A stretch of 64,000 nt of DNA from Rubellimicrobium arenae. GTDB lineage: Bacteria > Pseudomonadota > Alphaproteobacteria > Rhodobacterales > Rhodobacteraceae. How positions within the stretch are numbered: position 1 is the first letter of the stretch; every line of letters starts with the position of its first letter. The stretch covers positions 62,001 through 126,000 of the forward strand of contig NZ_JAFMSS010000007.1 of the NCBI RefSeq assembly GCF_017916295.1, written 5' to 3'. Shown here one piece after another: positions 18,319 to 27,181 of this stretch. Below the pieces are notes generated by a model. That model ran no database searches, was not told the DNA's origin, and saw nothing but the letters and a program-made list of their open reading frames with translations. A program made the translations under genes and the position numbers.

Positions 18319-18918
18319 ATGCGCGTCGTGAAATGGGTTGTCGGGCTGGTGGTTCTGGTCCTTGTGGGCACGTTCCTCCACTATGTCCTGCCCAAGCATG
18401 CGGTGGTCTATGTCACCTCCACCGAGAACCGGATCGTCTCTCCGGACGAGGTGCGCGGCTTCCGCTCCTTCAACGAGGCCACGGCCAACGCCCAGGGCCA
18501 GATCGTGACCGACGTGTTCTTCATCAACACGACCAAGCGCGATGGCGGCCCCCTGGTGTTCCGCAACGAGGATACGGGCTTCGGCTTCCCGACCTACTTC
18601 AAGTTCGACAGCGCCAACCTCCAGGCCGAGGCGCAGGACGCCGTGTCGACCCGCGACACGCCGCGCTGGATGATCGTGCGCTACTACGGCTGGCGCATCC
18701 CGTTCCTGTCGATGTTCCCCAACGCCGTGTCGATGGAGCCGGCCTCGAGCCGCGACGTCCAGATCATCCCCTGGTTCAACGTCATCTTCCTGATCGTGGT
18801 GATCGCCGTGGTCTGGGCGATCTGGGCGCGCATCCGCCGCTGGAGCCGCCGCCGGGCCGATCCGATGTCCGCCGCCTGGCAGCCCGAGCGGCCCCGGCGC
18901 GGCTGGTTCGGGCGCTAG
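18319..18918 (+). CDS. DUF1523 family membrane protein
   Basis: A 199-residue protein matching DUF1523, a family found mainly in Rhodobacterales. It starts MRVVKWVVGLVVLVLVGTFL (first membrane helix), continues into a periplasmic-type domain (HAVVYVTSTENRIVSPDEVR, RWMIVRYYGWRIPFLSMFPN) and has a second helix (WFNVIFLIVVIAVVWAIWAR) before a basic cytoplasmic tail. GAAGGAAGAG precedes the ATG. It closes the seven-gene operon and may be the partner that links the complex across the inner membrane. The function of DUF1523 is unknown. Confidence 0.88.
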   Translation: MRVVKWVVGLVVLVLVGTFLHYVLPKHAVVYVTSTENRIVSPDEVRGFRSFNEATANAQGQIVTDVFFINTTKRDGGPLVFRNEDTGFGFPTYFKFDSANLQAEAQDAVSTRDTPRWMIVRYYGWRIPFLSMFPNAVSMEPASSRDVQIIPWFNVIFLIVVIAVVWAIWARIRRWSRRRADPMSAAWQPERPRRGWFGR

Positions 18919-18932
18919 GGCGCCCAGGACCA

Positions 18933-18957
18933 CCCCCTCGAAACGAAAGGGAGGGGG
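18933..18957. terminator. Hairpin between convergent genes, possible bidirectional terminator
   Basis: CCCCCTC at 18933-18939 pairs with GAGGGGG at 18951-18957 around an 11-base A-rich loop. It lies between the stop of the DUF1523 gene (18918) and the stop of the converging ALDH gene (18962), where a shared terminator is expected. There is no clear T-run on either side, so Rho-independent function is not certain. Confidence 0.5.
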
Positions 18958-18961
18958 CGTC

Positions 18962-21298
18962 TCAGCCCTCTCCGTAGGGTATCCAGACTGTCTTGACCTC
19001 GGTCGCGGCGTCGATGAAGGCGCGGTCGTCGGGGCGGGTCCAGTCCCGCGAGCGGGTCTCCACCCAGGTCCGCTTGAGGTTGCCCGAGGACTTGGCCTCG
19101 ATGACCGACGCGAGAGGCCGGGACGAGAAGCTCCAGACCGCGTCGATGTCGAGGTGCGAGGCGAGCACCGGCGCCAGCTCCGTGTGCGAGCCCGTCAGGA
19201 TGTTCACCACCCCGCCTGGCACGTCGGACGTCTCCAGCACCTGATAGAAGTCGGTCGCGGCGAGCGGGAAGGGCTCGGAGGCCACCAGCACCGTCCGGTT
19301 CCCCAGGGCGATGGCGGGGGCCAGGGTCGCGATCAGCCCCAGGAGGGGCGCGCGGTCGTCGCACAGGACGCCGATGGTGCCCACCGGCTCCCGCATGGCC
19401 AGAGCCACGCCCCGGAACGGCGCCCCCGCCGCGCGGCCATCCACCTTGTCGGCCCAGGCCGCCCAGCGGAACAGGGTGCGGAGCGACGCCTCGACCTCCT
19501 CCGCGCCGCCCCGCCCGGTGAGCCCGTCGATGCGGCGGGCGAATTCCTCGGCGCGGGCCGACAGGTTCTCGGCCAGGAAATAGAGGACCTGCGCCCGAGC
19601 GTGCCCCGTCGTGCGGCCCCAGGAGCGCGCGGCATTCGCGGCCTCGACGGCGTTCCTTAGGTCCTTGCGGTTAGCGAGGCTCGCGTGCCCCAGCAGCGCG
19701 CCGGACGGTCCCCAGACCGCGCGGGAATAGCCGCCGTCGGGCCGGGCCTGCTTGCCGCCGATGTAGAGCTTGTGCGTGCGGTCGAGGGGATCGGCGGGCT
19801 CCCCTTCACCGGTGAAGGCCTCGACCGGGGACAAGGCCCGGCCGGGATCGTGGGCGGGCCGGGTGTAGGCCGCCAGCCCCTCCCAACCCCCCTCGCGGCC
19901 AAAGCCCGACTCGCGGACCCCGCCGAAAGGGGCGGCGGCGTCGAACATGTTGGTGCCGTTGATCCAGACCACGCCCGCCGCCAGCTTGGGCGCGATGTCG
20001 AGCGCGAGGTTCACGTTCTCGGTCCACACCGTCGCGGCAAGACCGTAGCGCGTGTTGTTCGCCAGCTCGATGGCCTCGCCGGGCGTGCGGAACGTCGTGG
20101 AGACCAGCACCGGGCCGAAGATCTCCTCCTGCATCAGCGGCGCGGCGGGCGACAGGCCCGAGATCAGCGTCGGCGGGTAGAAGGAGCCCGTGGCCGGAAG
20201 CGGACAGGGGGCGACGTAACGCTCCCCTTCGGTGTTGGCGTCCACGAGGCGGGTGATGGTGGCCAGCTGCACCGGGTCGACGATGGCGCCGATGTCGATG
20301 ACCTTGTCGAGCGGGTCTCCGATCCGCAGCCGGTCCATCCGGGACTTGAGCTTGCGGGTGAAGGCCGTCGCGACGCCTTCCTGCACCAGCAGGCGCGAGC
20401 CCGCGCAGCAGACCTGGCCCTGGTTGAACCAGATCGCGTCCACCAGCCCCTCGACGGCCGAGTCGAGGTCGGCGTCGTCGAAGACGATGTAGGGGGACTT
20501 GCCGCCCAGCTCCAGGGTCAGCGACTTGCCCGTCCCGGCGGTGGCCTCGCGGATGCGGCGGCCGACGGCTGTGGAGCCGGTGAAGGCGACCTTGTCGACC
20601 TCGGACCTCACCAGCATCTCGCCCACCGCGCCGTCGCCGGTGACGATGTTGACGACGCCCTTGGGGACGCCCGCCTGGCGGCAGAGGTCGGCGAACAGAA
20701 GCGCCGTCAGCGAGGTGTACTCGGCGGGCTTGAGGACGACGGTGTTGCCCATGGCCAGCGCCGGGGCGACCTTCCAGGCCAGCATCAGCAGCGGGAAGTT
20801 CCAGGGGATCACCTGCCCGCAGACGCCCAGGGGGGCGCGGTCGGGCAGCTGCGTTTCCATCAGCTCGGCGTAGCCCGCGTGGTGATAGAAGTGGCGCTGC
20901 GCGAGGGGGATGTCGATGTCGCGGCTTTCCCGGATGGGCTTGCCGTTGTCGAGCGTCTCGAGAACCGCGAACAGGCGCGACTGCTTCTGCAGGATACGGG
21001 CGATGGCATAAAGGACCCGGGCGCGGTCATGCCCGCCCAGGGCCGCCCAGCCCGGCTGCGCGGCGCGGGCGGCGGCCACGGCGCGGTCCACGTCGGCTTG
21101 CGTGGCCTGCGTAATGGCGGCCAGCGTCTCGCCAGTGGCGGGGTTCCTGGTCGGGAAGGTCTCGCCCGGTTCGGTGAACGACCCGTCGATGAAGCCGCCG
21201 AAGCGGCCGCCATGGGCGCCGATCCAGGCCAGCGCCTCGGAGGCGCTCTCCGGGGCGGGGCCATACTCCATCGTGTCGAAGATTTCCTTGATGCTCAT
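18962..21298 (-). CDS. ALDH16-type two-domain aldehyde dehydrogenase
   Basis: A 778-residue protein. Residues 1 to about 480 form a full aldehyde dehydrogenase (PWNFPLLMLAWKVAPALAMG, FTGSTAVGRR, general-base Glu in LELGGKSPYIV, catalytic Cys in NQGQVCCAGSR). From about 505 to the end a second, shorter ALDH-like domain lacks both the catalytic Cys and the Glu. This active-plus-pseudo arrangement and length are those of ALDH16. It oxidises aldehydes to acids with NAD. The start at 21298 has a G-rich ribosome site and is preferred over one 63 bases upstream. It follows deoC, whose product is acetaldehyde, a plausible substrate. Confidence 0.9.
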   Translation of the reverse strand: MSIKEIFDTMEYGPAPESASEALAWIGAHGGRFGGFIDGSFTEPGETFPTRNPATGETLAAITQATQADVDRAVAAARAAQPGWAALGGHDRARVLYAIARILQKQSRLFAVLETLDNGKPIRESRDIDIPLAQRHFYHHAGYAELMETQLPDRAPLGVCGQVIPWNFPLLMLAWKVAPALAMGNTVVLKPAEYTSLTALLFADLCRQAGVPKGVVNIVTGDGAVGEMLVRSEVDKVAFTGSTAVGRRIREATAGTGKSLTLELGGKSPYIVFDDADLDSAVEGLVDAIWFNQGQVCCAGSRLLVQEGVATAFTRKLKSRMDRLRIGDPLDKVIDIGAIVDPVQLATITRLVDANTEGERYVAPCPLPATGSFYPPTLISGLSPAAPLMQEEIFGPVLVSTTFRTPGEAIELANNTRYGLAATVWTENVNLALDIAPKLAAGVVWINGTNMFDAAAPFGGVRESGFGREGGWEGLAAYTRPAHDPGRALSPVEAFTGEGEPADPLDRTHKLYIGGKQARPDGGYSRAVWGPSGALLGHASLANRKDLRNAVEAANAARSWGRTTGHARAQVLYFLAENLSARAEEFARRIDGLTGRGGAEEVEASLRTLFRWAAWADKVDGRAAGAPFRGVALAMREPVGTIGVLCDDRAPLLGLIATLAPAIALGNRTVLVASEPFPLAATDFYQVLETSDVPGGVVNILTGSHTELAPVLASHLDIDAVWSFSSRPLASVIEAKSSGNLKRTWVETRSRDWTRPDDRAFIDAATEVKTVWIPYGEG

Positions 21299-21407
21299 GG
21301 TTCCCCCCTTTGGGTCGGGCCCTGGCGGGGGCGTGGCGATGCCCCCAACTCTGCCGCGCAATCCTTGACGAAACCTTGGACCACCGCGCGGTGCATTGAC
21401 GGTTTGG

Positions 21408-22403
21408 TCAGGCCAGCGCGTGCCGCCACGAGGCGGAATAGGCGCCGGTCAGGTGATGCTCGAGCTGCCGCTCGATGTCGCCCAGGAGGCTGGACGCCCC
21501 GAAGCGGAACAGGTCGGGCTGGAGCCAGCGGTCCCCGAGCTCGTCCTTGATGAGCGCGAGGTAGTTGAGCGCGTCCTTGGCCTTGCTGATGCCGCCCGCG
21601 GGCTTGTAGCCGATGCGGATGCCGGTCGCGTCATGGTAGTCCCGGATCGCGCGAAGCATGGTCAGCGTGACGGGCAGGGTGGCGTTGACGCTTTCCTTGC
21701 CGGTCGAGGTCTTGATGAAATCCGCGCCGCCCATCATGCAGACCAACGACGCGCGCGCGACGTTGCGCAGGGTCCCGAGCTCGCCGGTGGCGAGGATCGC
21801 CTTCACATGGGCCTCGCCGCAGGCGGCCCGCATCTCGCGCATCTCGTCATGGAGCGCCTGCCAGTTCCCCGTCAGGACGTGGCGGCGCGAGATCACGATG
21901 TCGATCTCCCGGGCGCCCGCGGCGACGCTTTCCCCGATCTCGGCGATGCGGAGATGAAAGGGCGACAGGCCCGCCGGGAAGCCGGTCGAGACGGCGGCGA
22001 CGGGGATGTTCGTTCCGCGCAGCGCGGCGACGGCGGCGGGCACCATGTCGTGGTAGACGCAGACCGCGCCGACGGTGAGGCCGGTCATGCCGAGCCGGTC
22101 GAGGATCTCGGGCGAGACCGGCTGCCGGGCCTTGGCGCACAGGCGGCGCACGCGGCCTTCGGTGTCGTCGCCCGACAGCGTCGTCAGGTCGATCACCGAG
22201 ATGGCCTTGCAGAGCCAGGCGGCCTGCCAGTCCTTCTTGACGCTGCGGCGGCCGGGCAGCGTGGCGGCGCGCCGTTCGATGGCCGAGGTGTTGGCCTGCA
22301 CGCGCCGGACCCAGTCGAGGTCGAGCGGCATCCCCGGGTTGCGGGGCTCATGGAGGGGGGGAACTGCCACGAGGCCGTGGCTCTGGGGTCTGTCGATCTG
22401 CAC
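21408..22403 (-). CDS. deoC: Deoxyribose-phosphate aldolase
   Basis: A 331-residue class I aldolase of the long DeoC type. It keeps CKAISVIDLTTLSGDDTEGR, AVSTGFPAGLSPFHLR, the Schiff-base lysine in FIKTSTGK and the phosphate-site GYKPAGGISKAKDAL. It splits 2-deoxyribose 5-phosphate into glyceraldehyde 3-phosphate and acetaldehyde. It sits between an AraC-type regulator gene (63 bases upstream) and the ALDH16 gene, a pairing that would send acetaldehyde on to acetate. No deoA, deoB or deoD is in view. Confidence 0.93.
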   Translation of the reverse strand: MQIDRPQSHGLVAVPPLHEPRNPGMPLDLDWVRRVQANTSAIERRAATLPGRRSVKKDWQAAWLCKAISVIDLTTLSGDDTEGRVRRLCAKARQPVSPEILDRLGMTGLTVGAVCVYHDMVPAAVAALRGTNIPVAAVSTGFPAGLSPFHLRIAEIGESVAAGAREIDIVISRRHVLTGNWQALHDEMREMRAACGEAHVKAILATGELGTLRNVARASLVCMMGGADFIKTSTGKESVNATLPVTLTMLRAIRDYHDATGIRIGYKPAGGISKAKDALNYLALIKDELGDRWLQPDLFRFGASSLLGDIERQLEHHLTGAYSASWRHALA

Positions 22404-22466
22404 GGGCGACCTCCCTTGTCTGCCCGAGATGTGGCACGCGAGGGGGGCTCAGGCAACCTCGGACCG

Positions 22467-23339
22467 TCAGGCCTCCTCGTTGGCGTCCTTGGCCGCGAGG
22501 CCCGGCTGCGTGACCTCGCGCTGGTGCAGGCGCCGCCAGGCGCCCGGGGTCATGCCATGCGCCGCGCGGAAGAGGCGGTGGAAGTGGCTCAGGTTCTCGA
22601 TCCCGCATTCGGCGGCGATTTCGGGCAGCGGGTCCGCCGACCCGGACAGCCGCCGCGCCGCATGGGCCATGCGCCGGGCGTTGACGTAGTCGGTCGGCGT
22701 CTGGCCGAGGTAGCGCTGGGCGGTCCGGCTCACATGGGGGTGGGCGCGCCCGGCGGCCCGGACGAAGCCCGCCGCGCCGTCGCGGAACACCCGGGGCGTC
22801 TGCGCCGCAAGGCAGGCCGTCCGCAGCCAGTCCGGCGCGCCCGCAGGCAGCGCCACATCCTCGGCCAGGAGGCCGGCGACCAGGGGGAGGAGGAAGGCCT
22901 CGGCGGCCAGGGGGTCGCGCGCGCTCCGCTCCAGCCGCAGGGCGGCCTGGTTCAGCTCGGCCAGCTGGCGGCTGTCGCGCGACAGGAGGGACGGCGCCGT
23001 TCCCCAGAGCAGCCGGCCGGCCAGGGAGGGATGGCGCTGGGCCAACTCCTCGACCAGGTCCGGCCGCAGGGTGACCGACACGACCAGCGTGTCGTCGCCC
23101 CGGCCCTGGAGCGCATGGGCGTGCTCGGGGCGCAGGAAGAGCAGGGTCCCTTCGGGCAGGTCGCGCCGACCAGCCGCCGTGTGATGCCGCAGGGTGCCGT
23201 TCTGAACCCAGAGGATTTCGTGGAAGTCGTGGTCGTGAAGGCCGGGCGGGCGCGCGGGCGACAGGGTGGCGCGGCTCAGGCCGATGGCGTCACGGCCCAG
23301 GATCTCGGCGTAGCGGAGCGTGCGGAGGATCTCGGCCAT
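22467..23339 (-). CDS. AraC family transcriptional regulator
   Basis: A 290-residue regulator with an N-terminal cupin sensor (LHDHDFHEILWVQNGTLRHH and the turn LFLRPEHAHAL) and a C-terminal AraC double helix-turn-helix ending in the signature IENLSHFHRLFRAAHGMTPG. It lies directly before deoC in the same direction and so probably controls deoC-ALDH16. The ligand is unknown. Confidence 0.9.
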   Translation of the reverse strand: MAEILRTLRYAEILGRDAIGLSRATLSPARPPGLHDHDFHEILWVQNGTLRHHTAAGRRDLPEGTLLFLRPEHAHALQGRGDDTLVVSVTLRPDLVEELAQRHPSLAGRLLWGTAPSLLSRDSRQLAELNQAALRLERSARDPLAAEAFLLPLVAGLLAEDVALPAGAPDWLRTACLAAQTPRVFRDGAAGFVRAAGRAHPHVSRTAQRYLGQTPTDYVNARRMAHAARRLSGSADPLPEIAAECGIENLSHFHRLFRAAHGMTPGAWRRLHQREVTQPGLAAKDANEEA

Positions 23340-23443
23340 GCTGGTCCCTGGTCCCGATCGGCCCGGAGGCGCGGGCGCTCCGCCGGCTGTCCGGGGTCAG
23401 CCTCCGGAAGGCGCCCGGCTGAACGACGGCCCGCGCGGCGCGG

Positions 23444-24280
23444 TCAGGCCCCCTTGGTCATCTGCTGGATGCCCGCGACCCCGCTTTCGCCCAGCGGGAC
23501 GGACGCGAACGGCCCGCCGAGCCGCATCTGCGCCGGGTTCTGCGGATCGGGCGTTCCCGCCTTGGCGAGGATCTCGGCGGCATAAGCCTCGGCGTTGTCC
23601 TGGGGCCGGTAGCCCAGGAACGCGACCTTGGCGTTCGACACCGGCGCACGGTCGTTGGCCGAGACGCCGTAGACGACGCAGAAGCCGGTCGTGGGCGAAT
23701 CCACGGCCCGCTCGACCATGCGGACCAGATCGGGACGCGACAGCCAGGTGCCGAGCGCGCGGGTGTTCTGCGGCGTCTCGGTGGCCGAGAAGATGCGCAG
23801 GCACACGGCCTCGAGGCCCCGCTTTTCCCAGTAGAGGCGGGCGAGGTCCTCGGTGAAGCATTTGGACAGGCCGTAGAAGGTGTCGGGGCGGTGGGGCGCG
23901 TCGGTGTCGATGCCGGCGTTGGTTTCATGCATCCCGACGGCATGGACCGAGGAGGCGTAGACCACGCGGCGGGCGCCGGCGCGATGGGCGGCCTCCCAGA
24001 CGACGTAGGAGGAGATGAAGTTGGGGCGGAGCAGCTCCTCGAAGGAGCGTTCGTCGGGGATGGCGGCGAAATGCACGACCATCTCGGCGCCCTCCATCAG
24101 CGGCGCGACCTCCTCCATCTCGGCACAGTCGGCCACGGCCCAGGTCTCGTTGGAGGCGAGGGGTCCGGGCGCATCCTTGATGTCCACGGAGGTGAGTTGG
24201 TCGCACATCCGCGACAGCCGCTCCCGGAGGGCGGAGCCGAGGGAGCCTGCGGCTCCGGTCAGGACGATCTTTTTCAGCAT
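23444..24280 (-). CDS. Uronate dehydrogenase
   Basis: A 278-residue extended SDR close to the Agrobacterium uronate dehydrogenase: the TGAAGSLG nucleotide motif, catalytic Ser in YASSVHAVG, Y136-GLS-K140, RIFSATETPQNTRALGTWLS and the SANDRAP and FLGYRPQDNAEAY stretches typical of that family. It would oxidise D-glucuronate and D-galacturonate to their lactones with NAD. It lies 9 bases after the DAO-family gene, as the last gene of the hydantoinase operon, a partner set not usual for this enzyme. Confidence 0.88.
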   Translation of the reverse strand: MLKKIVLTGAAGSLGSALRERLSRMCDQLTSVDIKDAPGPLASNETWAVADCAEMEEVAPLMEGAEMVVHFAAIPDERSFEELLRPNFISSYVVWEAAHRAGARRVVYASSVHAVGMHETNAGIDTDAPHRPDTFYGLSKCFTEDLARLYWEKRGLEAVCLRIFSATETPQNTRALGTWLSRPDLVRMVERAVDSPTTGFCVVYGVSANDRAPVSNAKVAFLGYRPQDNAEAYAAEILAKAGTPDPQNPAQMRLGGPFASVPLGESGVAGIQQMTKGA

Positions 24281-24289
24281 GGCGATCCC

Positions 24290-25486
24290 TCAGATGATGG
24301 CGCGTTCGCGCAGCGGCTCGCCCCGGAGGACGCGGTCGTAGCCCAGCGGCGACAGGTCCAGGCTGCGCCAGCCGCCGTGGATGATCCATTCGGCGAGGCC
24401 GCGCCCGACGGCAGGGGCCTGCTGGAAGCCGTGGCCCGAGAAGCCGTTGGCGAACAGGAGGTTGGGCAGGTCCGGCGACGGCCCCAGCACCGCGTTCTGG
24501 TCGAGCGTGTTGTAATCGTACTGGCCGACCCAGGTGGAGACCACGCGCAACCGCTCGAAGGCGGGGATGCGGGTGGCCAGCGCCGGCCACATGAACTCCT
24601 CCCACAGGGCGTGGTCCATGACGAAGTCGTCGGGGTCGGCGCCTAGGTCGGGGTCCGGCACGCAGCCCGCGAGGTAGTTGGCCCCGTTCGGCAGGACATG
24701 GACCCCGGCCGGGTCGATGGTCAGCGGGATGTCCTTGGGCAGCGGCTCGGCGGCGGAGAACAGGACGGAGTAGCGCTTGCGCGGCTCCACGGGCAGGGGC
24801 AGCCCCGCGAGGGCGGCGATGCGCGAGGCGCGGGTTCCGGCGGCGTTCACGACCCAGTCGCAGGCCACGGCCTCGCCTGAGGCGAGCCGCACGCCCGTCA
24901 CGCGGCCGTTCAAAAGGTCGAGGTCCGCGACCTCGTTGCGGATGTACTCGACGCCCTGCTGGCGGGCCTTGCGGCGGAACCAGTCGAAGATGGTCGCGCC
25001 GTCGAAGTAGCCTTCGTCCACCGGGTTGTGCGAGCCGCAGACGAGGTCGTCGACCTCGAACCAGGGCCATTCGGCCTTGATCTCCTCGGGGGTGAGGATG
25101 CGGGTCGCGGCGCCCAGCGCGTTCTGCATGGCCGCGTTGTCGCGCAGCACCTCGGCGAAGGGTTCGTTGTCGGCGAGGTAAAGGTAGCCGAAGCTCTGGA
25201 GCCGGATCTCGGGCGCCTCCAGGTCCTGCATCCAGTCGCGGAAATTGTGGATGAACTCGGCCGCGAAGCGGGAGATGCGGACGTTCACCTCCGACCCGAA
25301 CTGCTGGCGGATCGAGGAATGGGACAGCGAAGAGGCCGCCTGGGCGTAGGTCGGGTCGCGTTCGACCACGAGGACGCGGCCCCGGAAGGCCGGGTCGCGC
25401 GACAGCCACCACGCGACCGAAGAGCCGATCATGGCCCCGCCGACGATGACGACATCATAGGAGGCGTGCTGGGGCGACTGGGTCAT
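24290..25486 (-). CDS. FAD-dependent oxidoreductase of the DAO/sarcosine oxidase family
   Basis: A 398-residue flavoprotein with an N-terminal Rossmann motif (YDVVIVGGAMIGSSVAWWLS), the glycine-oxidase/sarcosine-oxidase middle region and a C-terminal FAD segment NLLFANGFSGHGFQQAPAVG. Such enzymes oxidise secondary or primary amino acids to imines with release of peroxide or transfer of electrons. Its ATG overlaps the hydantoinase B stop (ATGA), so the two are coupled; an ATG nine bases earlier is also possible. Sarcosine, proline-like or N-methyl amino acids are possible substrates. Confidence 0.88.
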   Translation of the reverse strand: MTQSPQHASYDVVIVGGAMIGSSVAWWLSRDPAFRGRVLVVERDPTYAQAASSLSHSSIRQQFGSEVNVRISRFAAEFIHNFRDWMQDLEAPEIRLQSFGYLYLADNEPFAEVLRDNAAMQNALGAATRILTPEEIKAEWPWFEVDDLVCGSHNPVDEGYFDGATIFDWFRRKARQQGVEYIRNEVADLDLLNGRVTGVRLASGEAVACDWVVNAAGTRASRIAALAGLPLPVEPRKRYSVLFSAAEPLPKDIPLTIDPAGVHVLPNGANYLAGCVPDPDLGADPDDFVMDHALWEEFMWPALATRIPAFERLRVVSTWVGQYDYNTLDQNAVLGPSPDLPNLLFANGFSGHGFQQAPAVGRGLAEWIIHGGWRSLDLSPLGYDRVLRGEPLRERAII

Positions 25487-27108
25487 GGCGTCCATCCGTA
25501 GTCGCGCCGCGCGGCCTCCTCGGTAATGTAGCCGAGGCGGACGTCGCGGGCGACGGCCTCCGGGTCGCGGGCGGCGGGGGACCCCATGCCGCCGCCGCCG
25601 GGGAAGGCGAGGCGCACGGTCTGGCCGGGCGGCACCTGGAAACGGGCCTTGGCCGGGAAGTCGGTGCCGTCCGACAGTTGCACCACGGTCGGGCCGCCGG
25701 TCTGGCCGCCGTCGCGTCCGCGGGCGGGGTATCTCTTGCGGTCGAACTGGGCGCGGAACTCCATGGCGAAGCCGTCGCGCGGGCCGACCTCCATGTATTG
25801 GCCGAGCCCGCCGCGGGTCTGGCCCGCGCCGCCCGAATCGGGGCGAAGCTCCTTGCGGTGGATGACGATGGGGCCCGCGTGCTCCGTCGCCTCGACGGGC
25901 ATGGTCATCACGCCGGAGGGGAAGGCGGTGGCGTTCAGGCCGTCGAGGCCGGGCCGCGCGCCGGTGCCGCCGGAGTTGAAGCACAGCACCTCGCTTCGCG
26001 CGCCGTTCGGGCCGCGCAGGGAGACCTGGAAGTTGCAGAGCGCGCCCGCGCCTTCGGCGGGGACGGTGCCGGGCAGGATCTGGTCCAGCGCGCCGAAGAC
26101 GGTGTCGGGGATCAGGTGGCCGATGACGTGGCGCAGCGCCACCGGGTGCGGGCGGCGGGCGTTGACGATGGTGTTTTCGGGCGCGGTGACGCGGAAGGGG
26201 GCGAGCGATCCGGCGTTGTTCGGCACCTCGGGCGCCAGCACGATCTTGAGCGCGTAGGCCGCGTAGGCGACCGTGTAGATGAACGGGACGTTGATCCCCT
26301 TGGGATCGGGCGGCGAGGTGCCCGCGAAATCCACGAGGACGTGATCCGGGTGGGTCGCGACGGTGCAGGCCAGCGTGATGGGCGTCGCATAGCCGTCGGT
26401 GGTCATCGTGTTGCAGGCCGTCGCGCGGGGCAGGCGGGCGATGGCGGCGACCGTGGCCGCGTGCGAGGCGTCCACGATGAAATCGGCGAGGGACTCGATG
26501 TCCGCGAGCCCGTATTCGCCCAGCATGGCGCGCAGGCGGCGGAGCCCGACCTCGTTGCAGGCGGCGAGGGCGTAGATGTCGCCGATGACCTGATCGGGCT
26601 CGCGGGTGTTGACCCGGAGCATGGCGATCAGGGTGCGGTCGACCTCGCCTTGGGCGGCGAAGCGCATGATGGGGATCTGGAGGCCTTCCTCGTAGACCGA
26701 TTCCCCGTCGGCGCCGAAGCCGCGCCCGCCGATGTCCACGACGTGCGCCGTGCAGGCGAAGTAGGCCACCAGCTGCCCGCCCTGGAACACGGGCGTCACC
26801 ACGGTGATGTCGTGGAGGTGGCCGGTGCCCATCCAGGGGTCGTTGGTGATGTAGACGTCGCCGTCGTGCATCGTGTCCGTGCCGATCTCGCGCATGACGT
26901 GGGCGACGGCGGCGGCCATGGCGTTCACGTGGCCCGGCGTGCCGGTGACGGCCTGCGCCAGCATCCGGCCCCGCTGGTCGTAGATGCCCGCCGACAGGTC
27001 CCCGGCCTCGCGGACGGAGGTGGAGAACGCCGTGCGGATGAGGGCCTGCGCCTGCTCCTCCACGATGGAGATCAGGCGGTTCCACATGATCTGGCTTTGG
27101 ACGCTCAT
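25483..27108 (-). CDS. hyuB: Hydantoinase B / oxoprolinase beta family protein
   Basis: A 541-residue protein of the HyuB family: SVREAGDLSAGIYDQRGRML near the start, ITNDPWMGTGHLHDITVVTP, then AFGGG-like C-terminal features (FPGGGGMGSPAARDPEAVAR). It forms the second subunit of ATP-dependent hydantoinases or 5-oxoprolinases with the HyuA protein encoded just upstream (73-base gap). GAGGAGGA precedes the ATG at 27108. Possible substrates are N-methylhydantoin, 5-oxoproline or other cyclic amides. Confidence 0.92.
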   Translation of the reverse strand: MSVQSQIMWNRLISIVEEQAQALIRTAFSTSVREAGDLSAGIYDQRGRMLAQAVTGTPGHVNAMAAAVAHVMREIGTDTMHDGDVYITNDPWMGTGHLHDITVVTPVFQGGQLVAYFACTAHVVDIGGRGFGADGESVYEEGLQIPIMRFAAQGEVDRTLIAMLRVNTREPDQVIGDIYALAACNEVGLRRLRAMLGEYGLADIESLADFIVDASHAATVAAIARLPRATACNTMTTDGYATPITLACTVATHPDHVLVDFAGTSPPDPKGINVPFIYTVAYAAYALKIVLAPEVPNNAGSLAPFRVTAPENTIVNARRPHPVALRHVIGHLIPDTVFGALDQILPGTVPAEGAGALCNFQVSLRGPNGARSEVLCFNSGGTGARPGLDGLNATAFPSGVMTMPVEATEHAGPIVIHRKELRPDSGGAGQTRGGLGQYMEVGPRDGFAMEFRAQFDRKRYPARGRDGGQTGGPTVVQLSDGTDFPAKARFQVPPGQTVRLAFPGGGGMGSPAARDPEAVARDVRLGYITEEAARRDYGWTP

Positions 27109-27181
27109 GCGGTCCTCCTCGGGGCGTGGGGAGAGTGTCGCAGGGATGGGTTGACGGAGGCTTGGGGCACCGCGCGTTGCG

